DNA from: Chiua virens
Lineage: Eukaryota > Basidiomycota > Agaricomycetes > Boletales > Boletaceae
Direction of reading: 5' to 3'
DNA length: 64,000 nucleotides
NCBI GenBank assembly: GCA_019787685.1
Contig: JAHNUO010000005.1
Location: 744,001-808,000 of the forward strand
The position numbers and the translations under genes were made by a program. The notes beneath the pieces are model-generated. The model was not told where the DNA came from. It worked only from the letters and a program-made list of their open reading frames with translations, and did no database searches. Of this stretch, positions 11,325-21,926 are shown piece by piece (positions within the stretch are counted from its first letter, which is position 1; each line of letters opens with the position of its first letter).

Positions 11325-12055
11325 ATGATGGATATTTCACAGTCGTCGTCCACATTCTCGATGAACTCATCCCAGACGTCGTTTACAACTGTCCCACCCA
11401 ACGCTTCCCAGTCCTCCATTGCCAGTGGATCTGGCACGCCCAGTGCGTTTTCTCTCGGCCCAGGATTTTCGTTCCCGGCACTCTCTCAGGAGACGACGGG
11501 CAGTGGTGGGTCGACCAGCTCGACTCTCGCAGATCCCAACTCGCCCGAACTGTTCAAGCAGCACATCCAGATTGCGATGGAGCACGTCGCACGGGTGAAC
11601 GCCTTTGCACGGAGTGCGTTGATCAACGTGTACGTCCATCTCCTAGTATCCCACTCATCCTCAGGTCTGACACCTGAATGCAGACAACAGGCATACCAGA
11701 CAGGCGTCAACCCCGCACAGACACAAGGTGAGCATTCGATGCCCTGTCCCGGTCGCACCCCATGCAGACTTGCCCTTCAGCGGACCTCCTCGCACTTGAC
11801 CAAGCTCTGCACACTCTTGCCGACATCCTCCGCCAATCTGGCGTCGGTGCCTACCCGCTCCCCCCGAGTCAGACTCAAGGGGACAGTACCATAAGTGCGG
11901 GTCCACCCACGGAGCAACAGCTCATCGCCGGCACGACCCGCGGCGTGCAGCAACTATACGACGAGTTTAAGCGGATGCAGGAGAGTAGTGCGGTCGTTGC
12001 GAATCTCCTGGGGGCGACGGAAACCTTGTCGGGCTCGGCACGACCAAAGGTGTAA
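11325..12055 (+). CDS. Unidentified Ser/Thr-rich helical protein
   Basis: I do not recognise this gene. ATG 11325 gives a Ser/Thr/Gly/Pro-rich N-terminus of about 75 residues (MMDISQSSSTFSMNSSQTSF), then a helical segment EHVARVNAFARSALINAYQ. Introns of about 60 and 45 nt join this to ADLLALDQALHTLADILRQ. A second helical region follows (TRGVQQLYDEFKRMQESSAV), ending SGSARPKV. The length is about 210 aa. A low-complexity head followed by two or three amphipathic helices suggests a subunit of a larger complex, for example a Mediator- or kinetochore-type component, but no family motif proves this. A decayed helicase end starts seven bases after its stop. Confidence 0.6.
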
Positions 12056-12061
12056 GCGGGC

Positions 12062-12190
12062 GTGTCGCAATTCCCTCTTTGGCAAAGCGTCCGTAGACAA
12101 CGTTGACACCATCACTCGGTGAAAGGAACTGTCAATGGAAGAACGGCAGTACTAGTGATGTCATTGGGCAGGTAAACATTTGTGTAGAAC
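12062..12190 (+). pseudogene. Relic of a helicase 3' end (third copy)
   Basis: The stretch resembles the last ~115 bases of helicase copy 1 (4,905-5,021). At 12,066-12,095 it shares a near-identical block, including ctctttggcaaagcgtcc. At 12,150-12,172 it shares ggcagt...gatgtcattggg, and it ends in a tgtag like copy 1. In between, the alignment has small insertions, and the reading frame (SLFGKASV) stops quickly. Nothing of the rest of the helicase is present. It lies directly upstream of helicase copy 2, so it looks like the tail of a former tandem copy. Confidence 0.72.
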
Positions 12191-12496
12191 TCCTACTGCC
12201 TAATATGAGCGATTGTACATTGATATTTCACACCTGGTAACTTTGTCCGGTCCTCGACCTGGGCAACAGGCTGGGGTGGTATCCACCCCGAAAAAGGGTC
12301 TTCGTCGGTACGCTTGGGAACGGCAACGGCGAATAAAGAAACCGGCAAGGCTTTGTAGTAGGGCGGAACGTGGTAGAATTCGAAGCCTTTAAATTCGCAT
12401 CGATCCGAACCAGTGGGTGAGCCACGTTGATTCGCCATCCTTTCAACCGCACTCACACCTTTCCTCTGGAGAGAAATCCTCTCCACAACATTCACG

Positions 12497-15333
12497 ATGC
12501 TCTCACCTACTACTCGCGCTATATACCAGAACCTCGTCGAGGCTGGCACCGACGGGAGACTAGACGTCGCCTTTATCAAGATGTCCGCCTTGAACGAAGA
12601 CCATTCGGATTTAGCCACTCTCGTCAAGCGCAACGAGGGTCGTCCTCTCGGTCTTTCTGGCACGTTCCTTCCGAACGGATCCCTCCAACTCTTCGCCGTC
12701 GCCGATGCTACCTCCGTTGTTATCGTTGACTTTGCAGACGACAAGAACAACGAACGCGGCGCCAACTCCTCAGACCCGTCGTTGATCACCCCGGGGCGCG
12801 ACTACCTGCGCGATCACGTCTTGGGTCGCGACGTAGGGTTGCTGTATGCGTTCGACATGGGTCCACTCGCCCTCGCGTTATGGCAGGGCTATGATCTCCG
12901 GATTAAGCAGGCGATCGACCTTCAGTCAGCAGGTCCGCCCGCCAACCGCGCGCCACGCGTCACGATCAAACTCGCTGTCGGCGATAACAGCCATCAGCTC
13001 AAAGAAAGCAACATTCGTCGCACATTTGACAACTTCATCTGCGAGAAACCCAGCGACGCCGCTGATACCCAAGTCACGAGGGATCTCGCCCAGCGGGCCT
13101 GGGTTGCTCATTACGTCTCTCAGCTTACTCCGATGCAGGAGAGGTTCGCCAAAGTGCCACCCATTGATACCACTAGACTTCCTGACGCGGTTCGCCGGTT
13201 CCTCTCGATCATATCCGCTTCGGACTGATTTTGGGCTTCAGGTCCTGCGTTTTCTGGCGAAGACCACGGCTGACCTGTTTCAACGAGATCAGCTCAAGCC
13301 CGCGGAGGTTTCGAGAGCTTACTCCACGTCGCAAGATGTGAAGAAGAATATGCTTCTCGTTCGACCTGATCGTTATCAGACCAGGATCCGTCGGGGCAGG
13401 AAACCAAGTGAGTTCACTCGAACTATTTTCGTTTGACGCACGTGAACTGGATGTTTAGCAAATCTCCATCAACGTTTCTGCCCACTCCGGAGGTGGTGAA
13501 TACAGTCTTTCTGCCCGTGTTGCCACTGCGAGTGGTCGCAGTGCTCAATTGGAGACTGATGGCTTCACATCTGGGAAGCATGTAGGCACCATTACCCTCA
13601 TGGGCAAAGAGGATCCCACTGCTTCTGAGGTCAAGAGAGCCCAGATTATTCTCTTGGTTCTCCAGGGAAAGCTCATAGCTGAGGATTCTAACTTCAACCC
13701 ATGGCTCTATAGGATGTATCTCAGTCCTGAACAGGATTTCATGTGGCCAGCTGACTGGTCTAAGAAAGCCCAACCTCCTGCCAAGCTTGACCCTGATGAG
13801 ATTCCTTGTCCTCTCAATTGCTCCCAGAAGAAGGCCATCAGGTGTATGCTTGACCAGACTGATTCTTCCAGAGTCACCATTATCCAAGGTCCCCCTGGAA
13901 CAGGAAAGACAACAGTCATTGCCTCCTATGTCTTGACTGCTCTCTCTGCTAGGAGGTCTGGAATCTGGCTCATAGCTCAGTCCAATGTAGCTGTCAAGAA
14001 TATTGCAGAGAAGCTGGCTAAGTTTAGCCTGACTAATTGGAGACTTCTAGTTTCAGATGATTTCTATGAGCATTGGTGAGTTATTTGTGTTTGCTTTACT
14101 TTACTTATTGGCTTTCCTACCAGGCATGAGCATCTATACACCACCATTAGAACTCATACCATCACCAGCAGTGAATTCAAAGGGAGGCTTTCTGAATTGA
14201 GTGGATGCCCAGTTGTACTTTGTACTCTGAGCATGCTCTCTAGTGATGTATTGAGGTGGGGAGGAGCCTTTAGAATGGCTCCTCTTCATACTGTTGTTGT
14301 TGATGAAGCCTCCCAAATTGAGATTGGGGATTATATTCCTCTTTTCTCCAGCTTCTCCACCATCAGGAAAGCCATCTTTATTGGTGATGATATGCAATGT
14401 AAGTCCTCCCTCTCTCTCTTTATTCTATTCTCATGGATCATGTAGTACCACCCCATGGTCATGATGACATTCAGGATCTTCAAAGTGTCTTTGAGGTTGA
14501 CCACCTCATCAAACAGGACTCTTCCTCTGGTAAAAAACCTTTCATCTTTCTTGACACTCAGTGTATGTTTTCTTGTGAGATTTTGTTGTGTTGGAATTAA
14601 TCCAGTTTCAGATCGTATGCCACCTCAAATTGGAGATTTTATTGCCCAAACTGTCTATCCCTCCCAGGATCCTGAGAATGAGCATTCCAAACTCAAGTCC
14701 TCTGACCAGCACCCTTTGGCTAATGAAAAGTCACCCCTCTGTTACTTTGTGAATGTACCAGGCCAGCAGGTGTCCCAGGTAAAAAGTTGGAAGGTCAGTA
14801 GATCAGCTATGATGATTCCCTTCCATGTTGGCTCACCTCCATTCTAATTTCAGAACCTAGAGGAGTGCAAAGCTGTTATCAAGCTTGCCTCTGTTTTCCA
14901 AGCTGAGAAGAGGATGTTTAGGATCATCACTCCCTATGATGCCCAGAGGTCCCTGATTGAAACTGAGCTGAAGGAGGCTGAGCTGGAGTGGGGGGATAAA
15001 TGTTTCAATGTGGATTCCTTCCAAGGTAAGTCCAGTTCTTAAAGCCATGGATTACACTGAGTGCCAAGGATGGAAACAGGGAATGAGGAGGACTACATCA
15101 TCATCTCTCTGGTCAGATCCAGGGACCTTGGATTCCTTTCAGACCTCAGACGTATGAATGTCATGCTCAGTAGGTGCAAGAGGGGGATGGTGATCTTCAC
15201 TAGCAAGGCATACATTGAAAAGTATGCTGGTTCTGACAAGTCCCTCATTGGGAAGCTGAAGCATGATTGGTATGACTCAGAGGACTCCTCTTGGATTGAG
15301 GTGGGTGATTTGGAGACCACACACTTTGTTTAG
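12497..15333 (+). CDS. UPF1-like SF1 helicase with exonuclease-like N-terminus, copy 2
   Basis: Paralogue of copy 1, about 830 aa. The N-terminal domain (residues 1-230) contains FAVADATSVVIVDF and LALALWQGYDLRIKQAIDLQ, matching the corresponding part of copy 1 in order. The helicase core has GPPGTGKTT (about 13,889), IAQSNVAVKNIAEKLA, VVVDEASQIEIGDY, FIGDDMQ, an intron, then LDTQYRMPPQIGDF, IITPYDAQRS, VDSFQG, and RRMNVMLSRCKRG. Visible introns sit at the same places as in copy 1 (after the W before HEHLY, after DDMQ, inside QYRM, inside FQG). The frame is intact to TAG 15331-15333. The 5' third has normal composition while everything from about 13,540 onward is nearly CpG-free, in exons, introns and 3' flank alike. 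Function unknown, presumed nucleic-acid unwinding. Confidence 0.82.
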
Positions 15334-15609
15334 AAGCTTCCCCTTCCCCTTCCCCTCATGGTCATGATTTTCCCCCTTTGATGTTTGCATTTGTCTTCAA
15401 AGTTTTTGGTCTGGCATGTTATGTTGTAAACTTGCTTTCTTGCTGTGAATAAGTGCTTCTGAAGCTTGGAATGTACCCACTGATCAGTTTGTGTTTTGTG
15501 TTTCATCTTGTACCATCACTATAGACATAGTTGTGTATCTTTCTATATCATGTGGGGGATCCAAAAAAAGAACAAAAAAGAATAAAATCCAATGTTCTGT
15601 TGGGCAGCT
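13539..15609. other. CpG-depleted segment (2.07 kb)
   Basis: Hand count: between the CpG at 13,537 and that at 15,610 only two CpG dinucleotides occur (14,614 and 15,151). By contrast, 12,481-12,660, in the same gene, has 17. The segment covers the helicase domain exons, all introns between them and about 275 bp after the stop codon. It ends next to an A-rich tract (15,565-15,588). TpG and CpA are abundant. The borders are sharp and do not follow gene borders. Confidence 0.95.
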
Positions 15610-16751
15610 CGAGAGGACTCTTGAAATCCAAGGCCAGTTTGTCCTTCTCGCATCTCAATTATACAAGTTACTGTTTGATCACAACTCAACATCCTATGTT
15701 CGGTAAACTTTTTTCTTCATCTACGAACTGATGTACAAGGGATACAATCAATGGTACAAGTTTACAATGGGAGGACGCGTTGATATTGTACCATAAAATT
15801 GTAGCTATGTTCCACATTCACCCACGTTCGGGAACGATCAACGACCCAGCGAGGTTAGGTATGCTGTACAAAGGCGAATGAAGGAAGAGCAATGAAACGA
15901 AAGAAGAATTCAGTGAGGCAGGTGTACAGAGAACGAACGTGATGAAGCAGAGATATAGACATAGGGAATCATGGCCACGGTACTTGTGAGGGTAACGATG
16001 AAAGTGTGAAGGAGTGTTGAGCGGGCACGAGTCGCCACAATAGTAGACAGGTTCAGGATAGAAATCCTGAGGAGTAGGGCAGTACTCCGGAAGAGAGTAG
16101 GGATAAACGGTGGGGATAGTTACACATGGAGTTCTCCCCAGTCGACCGTCCATTAGCAGTCGAATCAGAGTTGAAGGTCGATGATAGGTAAAAGCGAAAA
16201 AGCAGGGAACGTCGGGATCGGAAAGACGTCGACTAGAAGGCGACAAAACTGGGTAAGGAGTGGATGGTACAGCGGGAGCAAGCAATCTTTGACCACGATC
16301 AGTATTGGTCATGAAAAGTTGGAATCAGGAAGAATACCTTCGAGAATAATATTATTCCAAGGAGCGTGGAGGGGATAGGACACTGATTGACTGCAAATGG
16401 GTAGACCAGGGGGCAGAGAGTAGGACAGACGAAGCTCAAAGGAAGGTGTGGCAATTTCGTGATAAGGAGAAAAGCGAACGATCGTGACACAACTAAAAAC
16501 GAACGAAAATGGAGATCCGGGACATGGTGATATACAAGATATGGGGTTAGTGGGACAGAGTTGATGAGCGGGCGCAAGGAAAACGAAATGAGTTATCAGC
16601 TCGAATGGACATTAAGTGGAAAAAAAAATTTGTCGAAACCCGTCTTGGAACGGAGCATCGAGTAGAAAACCTTGGAAGACCATGGATATGTATGTAGCAC
16701 TAACAGATCAGAAGGATGATAGCCAAGCGCTCCACGCATCACGGTTCATAA
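15610..16751. other. Intergenic, no gene recognised
   Basis: About 1.1 kb between the CpG-depleted block and the next gene's stop codon. A minus-strand open frame (15,818-16,312) shows no family motif and no splice support. It may be 3' untranslated sequence of the minus-strand gene that follows. Confidence 0.5.
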
Positions 16752-18804
16752 TCAAGCCAGCTGAAAGGCACTGCCCAGAGCTGGCACCCCCCCTTCTTGA
16801 CGTCGGTTTTCAACCGGATTGAACAGACTTCCATTTGTCGCCGTCGTCCCGAAAGAGATACGCCGAGCGGCCCGACGAAGGGTACGCGGCCGGGGGGACG
16901 TACTAGCTAAAACGACAGACTCGTTCACGGGTGGAGAAAGCGGAATTGGTGTGGAAACAGGAATGCGAGAGGGGGACGTAGGCGTGCGCTGCGGACAGGG
17001 TAATTCATGGCCAAACATAGATGATTACGCGCGGGATTTCGACGGGCGGATTTCTTTACCTCCACTGGCGACTGAGCGGGAGGCGGAACCTGAAGGTTAA
17101 GGTTCCTCGGCGATTTACGTTTGGAGTGAGACGAAGAGATGGAAGAGATGGAAACGGTAGTGGCAGCTGTTGCCGTGCTGGCGGTGGAGAGCTCGTTATC
17201 CGTTGAGGAATTCGAGGACGTAGATGCCTTTGATCTGATGCCGGTACTTGTGCTGCGTCCGGAGTCACTGCCTTTATTCTCCCTTGGAAGGACCGATGAC
17301 AGAAGCAATGATGTCTGCACTTGAGCTGCTGGAGCGAGAGGAACGGACCAGGAAGGCTCGCGAGTGCGTGCCTTCTTCGCAGTTTTGGAGCGTATCTTTT
17401 CTTCCTCGTCAGAGGAAATGGAGAGCTGAGGCCTGTGGCCCTTCCTGACTTTCTTGGTATGGGCGTTGGTCTGGTTCGGTGTTGCTTTCTCCGAGACTAG
17501 GACACGTGGCTCGACCGGGGGCGTCCGAGGGACTGACTTGAGCTCTCCAGCAAGAGGATTGGGAACAGACTTGCGATGAGGTGTAGCCATAGTCACAGGT
17601 GTTGGTTTGACTTTCCTTGTTTTGCTAGCCGGAGTCGCAGGGATTAGGAATGCAGAGTTAGCTTCAGCATTGTGCGATGGCACTTGCTTGATCTTAATAG
17701 CGACCTCACCGCCCATACCCGTCTCTAAATATTCATCACTGCGCCGAGGATCGGTACTTTTCAAAGTAGTCTCCTTTTCGGCATCAGTGTCGACTTGTGC
17801 CTCACTCGTGCTTCCCAACGTGAGAGTAGAACCACGGCGGAGGGACGACGGGCGGAGCGGAGCAGAAATCGACATTGGGGACCCGAAGGAAGAAGAAGAG
17901 GCAGAAGCAGGTCGAGACGGTCGACTTACGAACACCGGAATGCCGATTCGAGTTGAGGGTTGACGAGCTCGGCGTGGACGGGGACCGTCGATTGTGTTCA
18001 GACCGGTGACAAGTATGTGCCGGCCGGAGATAAGGATGGTGCAAGACACGATCATGGCGCTGAAGGCGCGTAGACAGACTATATGCGGTACGGCGATCGA
18101 ATCAGGAAGTAACGAGGAAAACGAAAGAGATACGTACCGCGCGATACTTTCGCTCCGGTCTGATTGGTCCGGGTCCATAAAGTCCATGCTCGACTGACGA
18201 TAAACTGGACGACGTGTGTGAATGGGCGTGTTTGTGCGAACTTGAAATACTTCTGGGGGATCGGGTGTTCTCGTTCCACAGGCGTCACTCTGACCAAGTA
18301 CCTCGCTCAACGATGCACTGTGCTCGCCAAGGACAGCCCTGCGCCTCTCTTCCTGAGCCTTACGGCGCGCCAGTTCGAGGAGCTTGATCCGTGTTGCGCG
18401 AATGGAATGAGGCCAATCATTGGGGCCCTTGGCAGCTGAGATGCCACGGGCTATCTTGTCGAGTAAATTGGATGGTGGTACGGGTCCATTAAATGGCGTG
18501 ATAAGATGAGCAGGGAGGGCATCAAGAGTCTGGAAGGCGACTGTGAGCGAACATGAAACACGACGAAGAAGACACGTACCCTGACGAGCAGCCTGACCTG
18601 GTCCTCCTTCCAGACGGCGTTAGGGTCATCGAAATCGTAATTTGAGCTGTTCCACGAGTCGGTGCTATTTCGATTAGCCGTGGGGGCAGAAAGAAGGATG
18701 TGGGATGCAACAGGGCTGCGATTTGGAGTGCGTGGAGTGGACGAGGCGGGGATGTTTGGACGGGGGACGATGAGAGCGAGCGGTGAGAGAGACGCGGGCA
18801 TCAT
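16752..18804 (-). CDS. Ser/Pro-rich conserved basidiomycete protein
   Basis: No known function recognised. ATG 18804 opens MMPASLSPLALIVPRPN. A more ordered N-terminal part spans about residues 50-150: NYDFDDPNAVWKEDQVRLLV, an intron, LDALPAHLITPFNGPVPPSN, LLDKIARGISAAKGPNDWPH, SIRATRIKLLELARRKAQEE. A long disordered Ser/Thr/Pro/Lys-rich tail follows, with repeated short TP and SP sites, a basic-acidic patch (SISSDEEEKIRSKTAKKAR) and a Ser run. A 69-nt intron after QSPVE joins in frame to RTPTSPSRIPVSTPIPL and a basic end PRTLRRAARRISFG. Many proline-directed phosphorylation-like sites and basic patches suggest a nuclear or cytoskeletal scaffold; that is inference only. Total about 560 aa. 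Confidence 0.65.
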
Positions 18805-19314
18805 AAGCAAAATGAGCGGATGGCAGCGACGACAGAAAAGAAAAATACGGAAAAAAATAATAAAAGTCCTTCAAGTTGGTGAACAAGTTCGGCGTGTCCT
18901 CGTCGTCGTCGTTCGCGTTTGGGGAGAGCAAACGGCACGGAAATTACATAATGTCGAGTTTACTTCCAGGTCGAACTCCGACATAATACGGTGTTTGAAA
19001 TGTTTCAATCTCCGCTGATCCACGTTTCTGCCTCGTGTCACCTCCGTTGAGATCACACGCGCGTGAAATTCGAATGACATATAAAACATGACACATAAGG
19101 CACTACACGTGTACATAGTCCATGCGCATCGGTGGAATAATCATCCAATTCCGACTCTCCAGAAAGCCGGCTAAAATTAGGCGAATTTACAAGCAAATTT
19201 CCTGCACACCGGCATCAGTCTCTGCGACGTACTCCGACCGACGCTATACATACCTGAAAATTATGATACACCGTTGATTGCAATACACAGGGACTTAGTG
19301 CTTAAAAGTCCCTT
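18805..19314. other. Intergenic
   Basis: Holds the upstream region of the minus-strand Ser/Pro-rich gene. An A/T-rich tract lies at 18,836-18,866. No other gene or repeat was recognised. Confidence 0.5.
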
Positions 19315-19494
19315 CTAGAATGTCTGCCTATGACCCCCATCCTTAGTCTGGAGGCACTTATTGGGCTATGACGAATCACGGTCAGCAAGCGCAATGGCGC
19401 ACGGTGACAGACGCACCTTTCTGGCTTCTACGAAAAAGAACGTCGAGCTCGCTACGAAGCTGAGAACTAGCAAGAGGAGAAGGTAACGCATCAT
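19315..19494 (-). CDS. Small hydrophobic protein, 42 aa, two exons
   Basis: ATG 19494 opens MMRYLLLLLVLSFVASSTFF, a strongly hydrophobic leader that could be a signal peptide or a single membrane span, then FVEARK. A 51-nt GT...AG intron (gtgcgt...catag) joins to PNKCLQTKDGGHRQTF and a stop. Directly upstream in the transcribed direction are a CT-rich tract and an AT-rich TATA-like stretch (19,513-19,545), the usual layout of a short fungal promoter. There is no family match that I know. The promoter and the clean intron favour a real gene; the small size keeps confidence moderate. Confidence 0.4.
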
Positions 19495-20177
19495 AAACGT
19501 CGAGGGAGGAGAGGATATATATGTCGTGTTTTTTATTTTCTTAATAGTTCATGTCTAGTGGGCCGGCGAGACGGTCTGTTCGCCCCCTCCTCTTATACCG
19601 TCCTTTCAAGGTCCGACGCCTGAGCTCTCTTCACTGGGCACGAAACCACCCTAGAACGTGCTGCTCACCCAACGTTCTCAACGTTCATTTCCGGTCTGCA
19701 CTTGCGCGATAGGGACCCCTGAACTTAGCACATACAGGGCAAGGGTTCGTGAAATGGAAGCCGCTACGTTTCTCGTCCACACATTACCTGGAACCATCGT
19801 GTTCCCCAAATACATGCTTTTCGATCGTCACGCTGCATAAAGTGGCGGTGATTCCAGGCAGGTTTCCGAAAAGGAGGCATGCCTCACTTACTGGAAGGGC
19901 TAAAATCAACACATGTGGTATATCAGTGACGCACTTGGAGCCATCAATTTGAATGGTCATGTGAAGCACGCAAACCCATCGAATACAGGCACCCCCATGT
20001 AGACTTTTTGGTTGAGGTATCAATAGCTTCTAATAGAGTTCGCAACATCACACTGTGTTATACAGTCTTTTCCCAGGGGAAGGCCCGTCAGCCTTCACTG
20101 ACACACAAGGCACAAATTACGAACCTACGCCAGTCGGAAGTAGCCCTCTGCAAGTGTAACGGCCTTCTTGACCCACA
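19495..20177. other. Intergenic
   Basis: Contains the CT-rich and TATA-like upstream region of the small minus-strand gene near 19,500-19,550. No coding family was recognised on either strand. Confidence 0.5.
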
Positions 20178-20485
20178 TCAAGTTGCGCCTGCAGCTCTTG
20201 CTTCTCTTGTGGCTTCCGCCTTGGCCTGTATTTCGGCACGTTTCCATGCGAGGAGCTCGTTTGTCCGCTCTTCATAGTGGTGTGCCAAGTAGCCTGCATA
20301 CCCGAATGCAACAATTGCAATGGTGTGTCCACCCAAGTCTGAGACGAACGCCTGTTAGATATGCAAAGGGTTCAAGTTTGCGGAGACGTACTCTCCATGA
20401 GATTCCTCTTCTGTATTGCGAGCTGGCCAAAGCGCGACGCAAGGCCAAAGGCAGAAAATCCAAGGATGGTGCTAAGCAGAGCCAT
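20178..20485 (-). CDS. Small conserved-looking membrane protein, possibly mitochondrial
   Basis: ATG 20485 gives MALLSTILGFSAFGLASRFG, then QLAIQKRNLMEN. A short GT...AG intron (gtacgt...tctcag) joins LGGHTIAIVAFGYAGYLAHH and YEERTNELLAWKRAEIQAKA, ending in Ala/Arg-rich helix and a stop at 20,178. About 84 aa: a hydrophobic N-terminus, a glycine-rich membrane segment and a charged C-terminal helix. This layout resembles small fungal accessory subunits of inner-membrane complexes such as complex I or ATP synthase, but I cannot name the subunit. Phase and hydrophobic pattern run cleanly across the intron, which supports the model. Confidence 0.6.
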
Positions 20486-20667
20486 TGGAGAGTGCAGAAC
20501 GAAATTTCAGAACTGGACGGTGTCTTTCGGGATGTGACAATGTTGGCAGTGGCAGCGTCTCAATACGGAAGGTGAGCAACAGAGACAAATAGGCCCCTAC
20601 CCTTCAAGTTGCAGATCTTAACCTCGTGTTGGTAAGTTCTTTCTTTCTTTCTCTACGGTGGTTAGTG

Positions 20668-21711
20668 ATGTCTGACCAAAGTATGCTCGCATCTTCCTCC
20701 GGTCATTCAGGACCACCCGTTAAACTTGATGCGAACTCTGTTGTGCTGTCACCGGACCAGCAGGCTCAAGTGGCGTCCAAGCTGCAAACAGCACGCGACA
20801 AGAAGGATGTCGCTGATGCAGCATTTAAGAACGGTGATGTGAAGGATGGTGCGTTTTTTGGCATGATGCACTCCTGACAGGGACGCGCCTGATCAGACCA
20901 CAAAATAGCACTACGATCATATCACGAAGTAGGTTCCTGCATTGGGTTTCACATTTGTCGTGTCTGATCGCTTTGATAGTCACTCATGTACCTTCTCGGG
21001 CTCGACAAGTATGTTGGTTAAAATGTCGGATCTATGATCTGGTCCTCACCAGCAGCTTCACATGTGACCCAGAAACTCACTCAAGGCCCTTGGAATGGAT
21101 ATCCCTTCGTTGCCAGCTTCCTCTGCTGTCGATGAGGCTGCAAGTGCCAAAGATAAGAGAACCGAGGTATGGGGTCATGGCATTGAGTGTGAAGTTTGGA
21201 CTATCGTCCTCCGACAGGTTGATCTCATGCTCGAGAAGATCTATGCTAATATGTCGGCGTGTCATCTGAAGCAAGAAAACTGGAAGCGTGCTATGGATAC
21301 TGCTGACAAGGTAACCAGTGGATATTCGCGAGACCAACTTGGGATCTAACTATCGAGGACGACTCAGGCTATTGAAAAGAACCCGACCAATTCCAAGGCA
21401 CTCTTCCGGAAAGGCAAGGCGTTGGGCGAGCTAGGATACTTTGAAAGGGCCGAAACGGCCCTCCTGGAAGCGAAGAAGGTTGCGCCCAATGGTATACATC
21501 ATTGTGTTTGTGCGCAGCTACCATTGGTGACGATTGAACGATAACACAGAGGCAGCGATGGTGGACGCCGAGTTGGCGCGTCAGCGGGTCGTAGATAGGG
21601 AGAGACAAAAGGCGCATGACCAGAAATTGCGAGGTATGTTCCATTCCCGTAACGCAATGCATCCCATCTGATATCGGTCAGGGTGGCTGTCGAGAGAGAA
21701 GAAACCGTAAG
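20668..21711 (+). CDS. TPR-domain co-chaperone-like protein
   Basis: ATG 20668 after a CT-rich leader; MSDQSMLASSSGHSGPPVKL. The first TPR-like helices are QAQVASKLQTARDKKDVADA, then SYHESLMYLLGLDK. After a variable linker (MDIPSLPASSAVDEAASAKD) comes VDLMLEKIYANMSACHLKQE with NWKRAMDTADKAIEKNPTNS, KALFRKGKALGELGYFERAE and TALLEAKKVAPNEAAMVDAE. That is a three-TPR array with a C-terminal extended helix, as in the TPR halves of FKBP and cyclophilin co-chaperones, but no isomerase domain is present. Six or seven short introns. The protein ends WLSREKKP at TAA 21,709-21,711. It probably binds the C-terminus of Hsp90 or Hsp70; the client is unknown. Total about 215 aa. Confidence 0.75.
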
Positions 21712-21926
21712 TTAGTGCATGAAATGAGACACTGGCCGATTTGGGTTCACGGGGTAGACGAGCAAGTGACATAACATTAGTCTTAGTGTACATTTGAACA
21801 ATGACATTAGTGGATGCACGTGAAATTAGCCGGCTATGATCTGATGGTACGGCGCTTCGCTAGGTAATAAAGACATCCTAGTTCGGGTGAACATGCAGCC
21901 AGTTTCTGCTCCCTTCTAGCACCACC

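Noticed and set aside
13539..15609. Origin of the CpG-poor segment by transfer from an animal or virus
   Set aside because: Intron positions and protein match the neighbouring fungal paralogue too well.
15818..16312. 165-codon minus-strand open frame
   Set aside because: No family pattern, no splice support, and it lies downstream of the stop of the minus-strand gene; more likely untranslated sequence.
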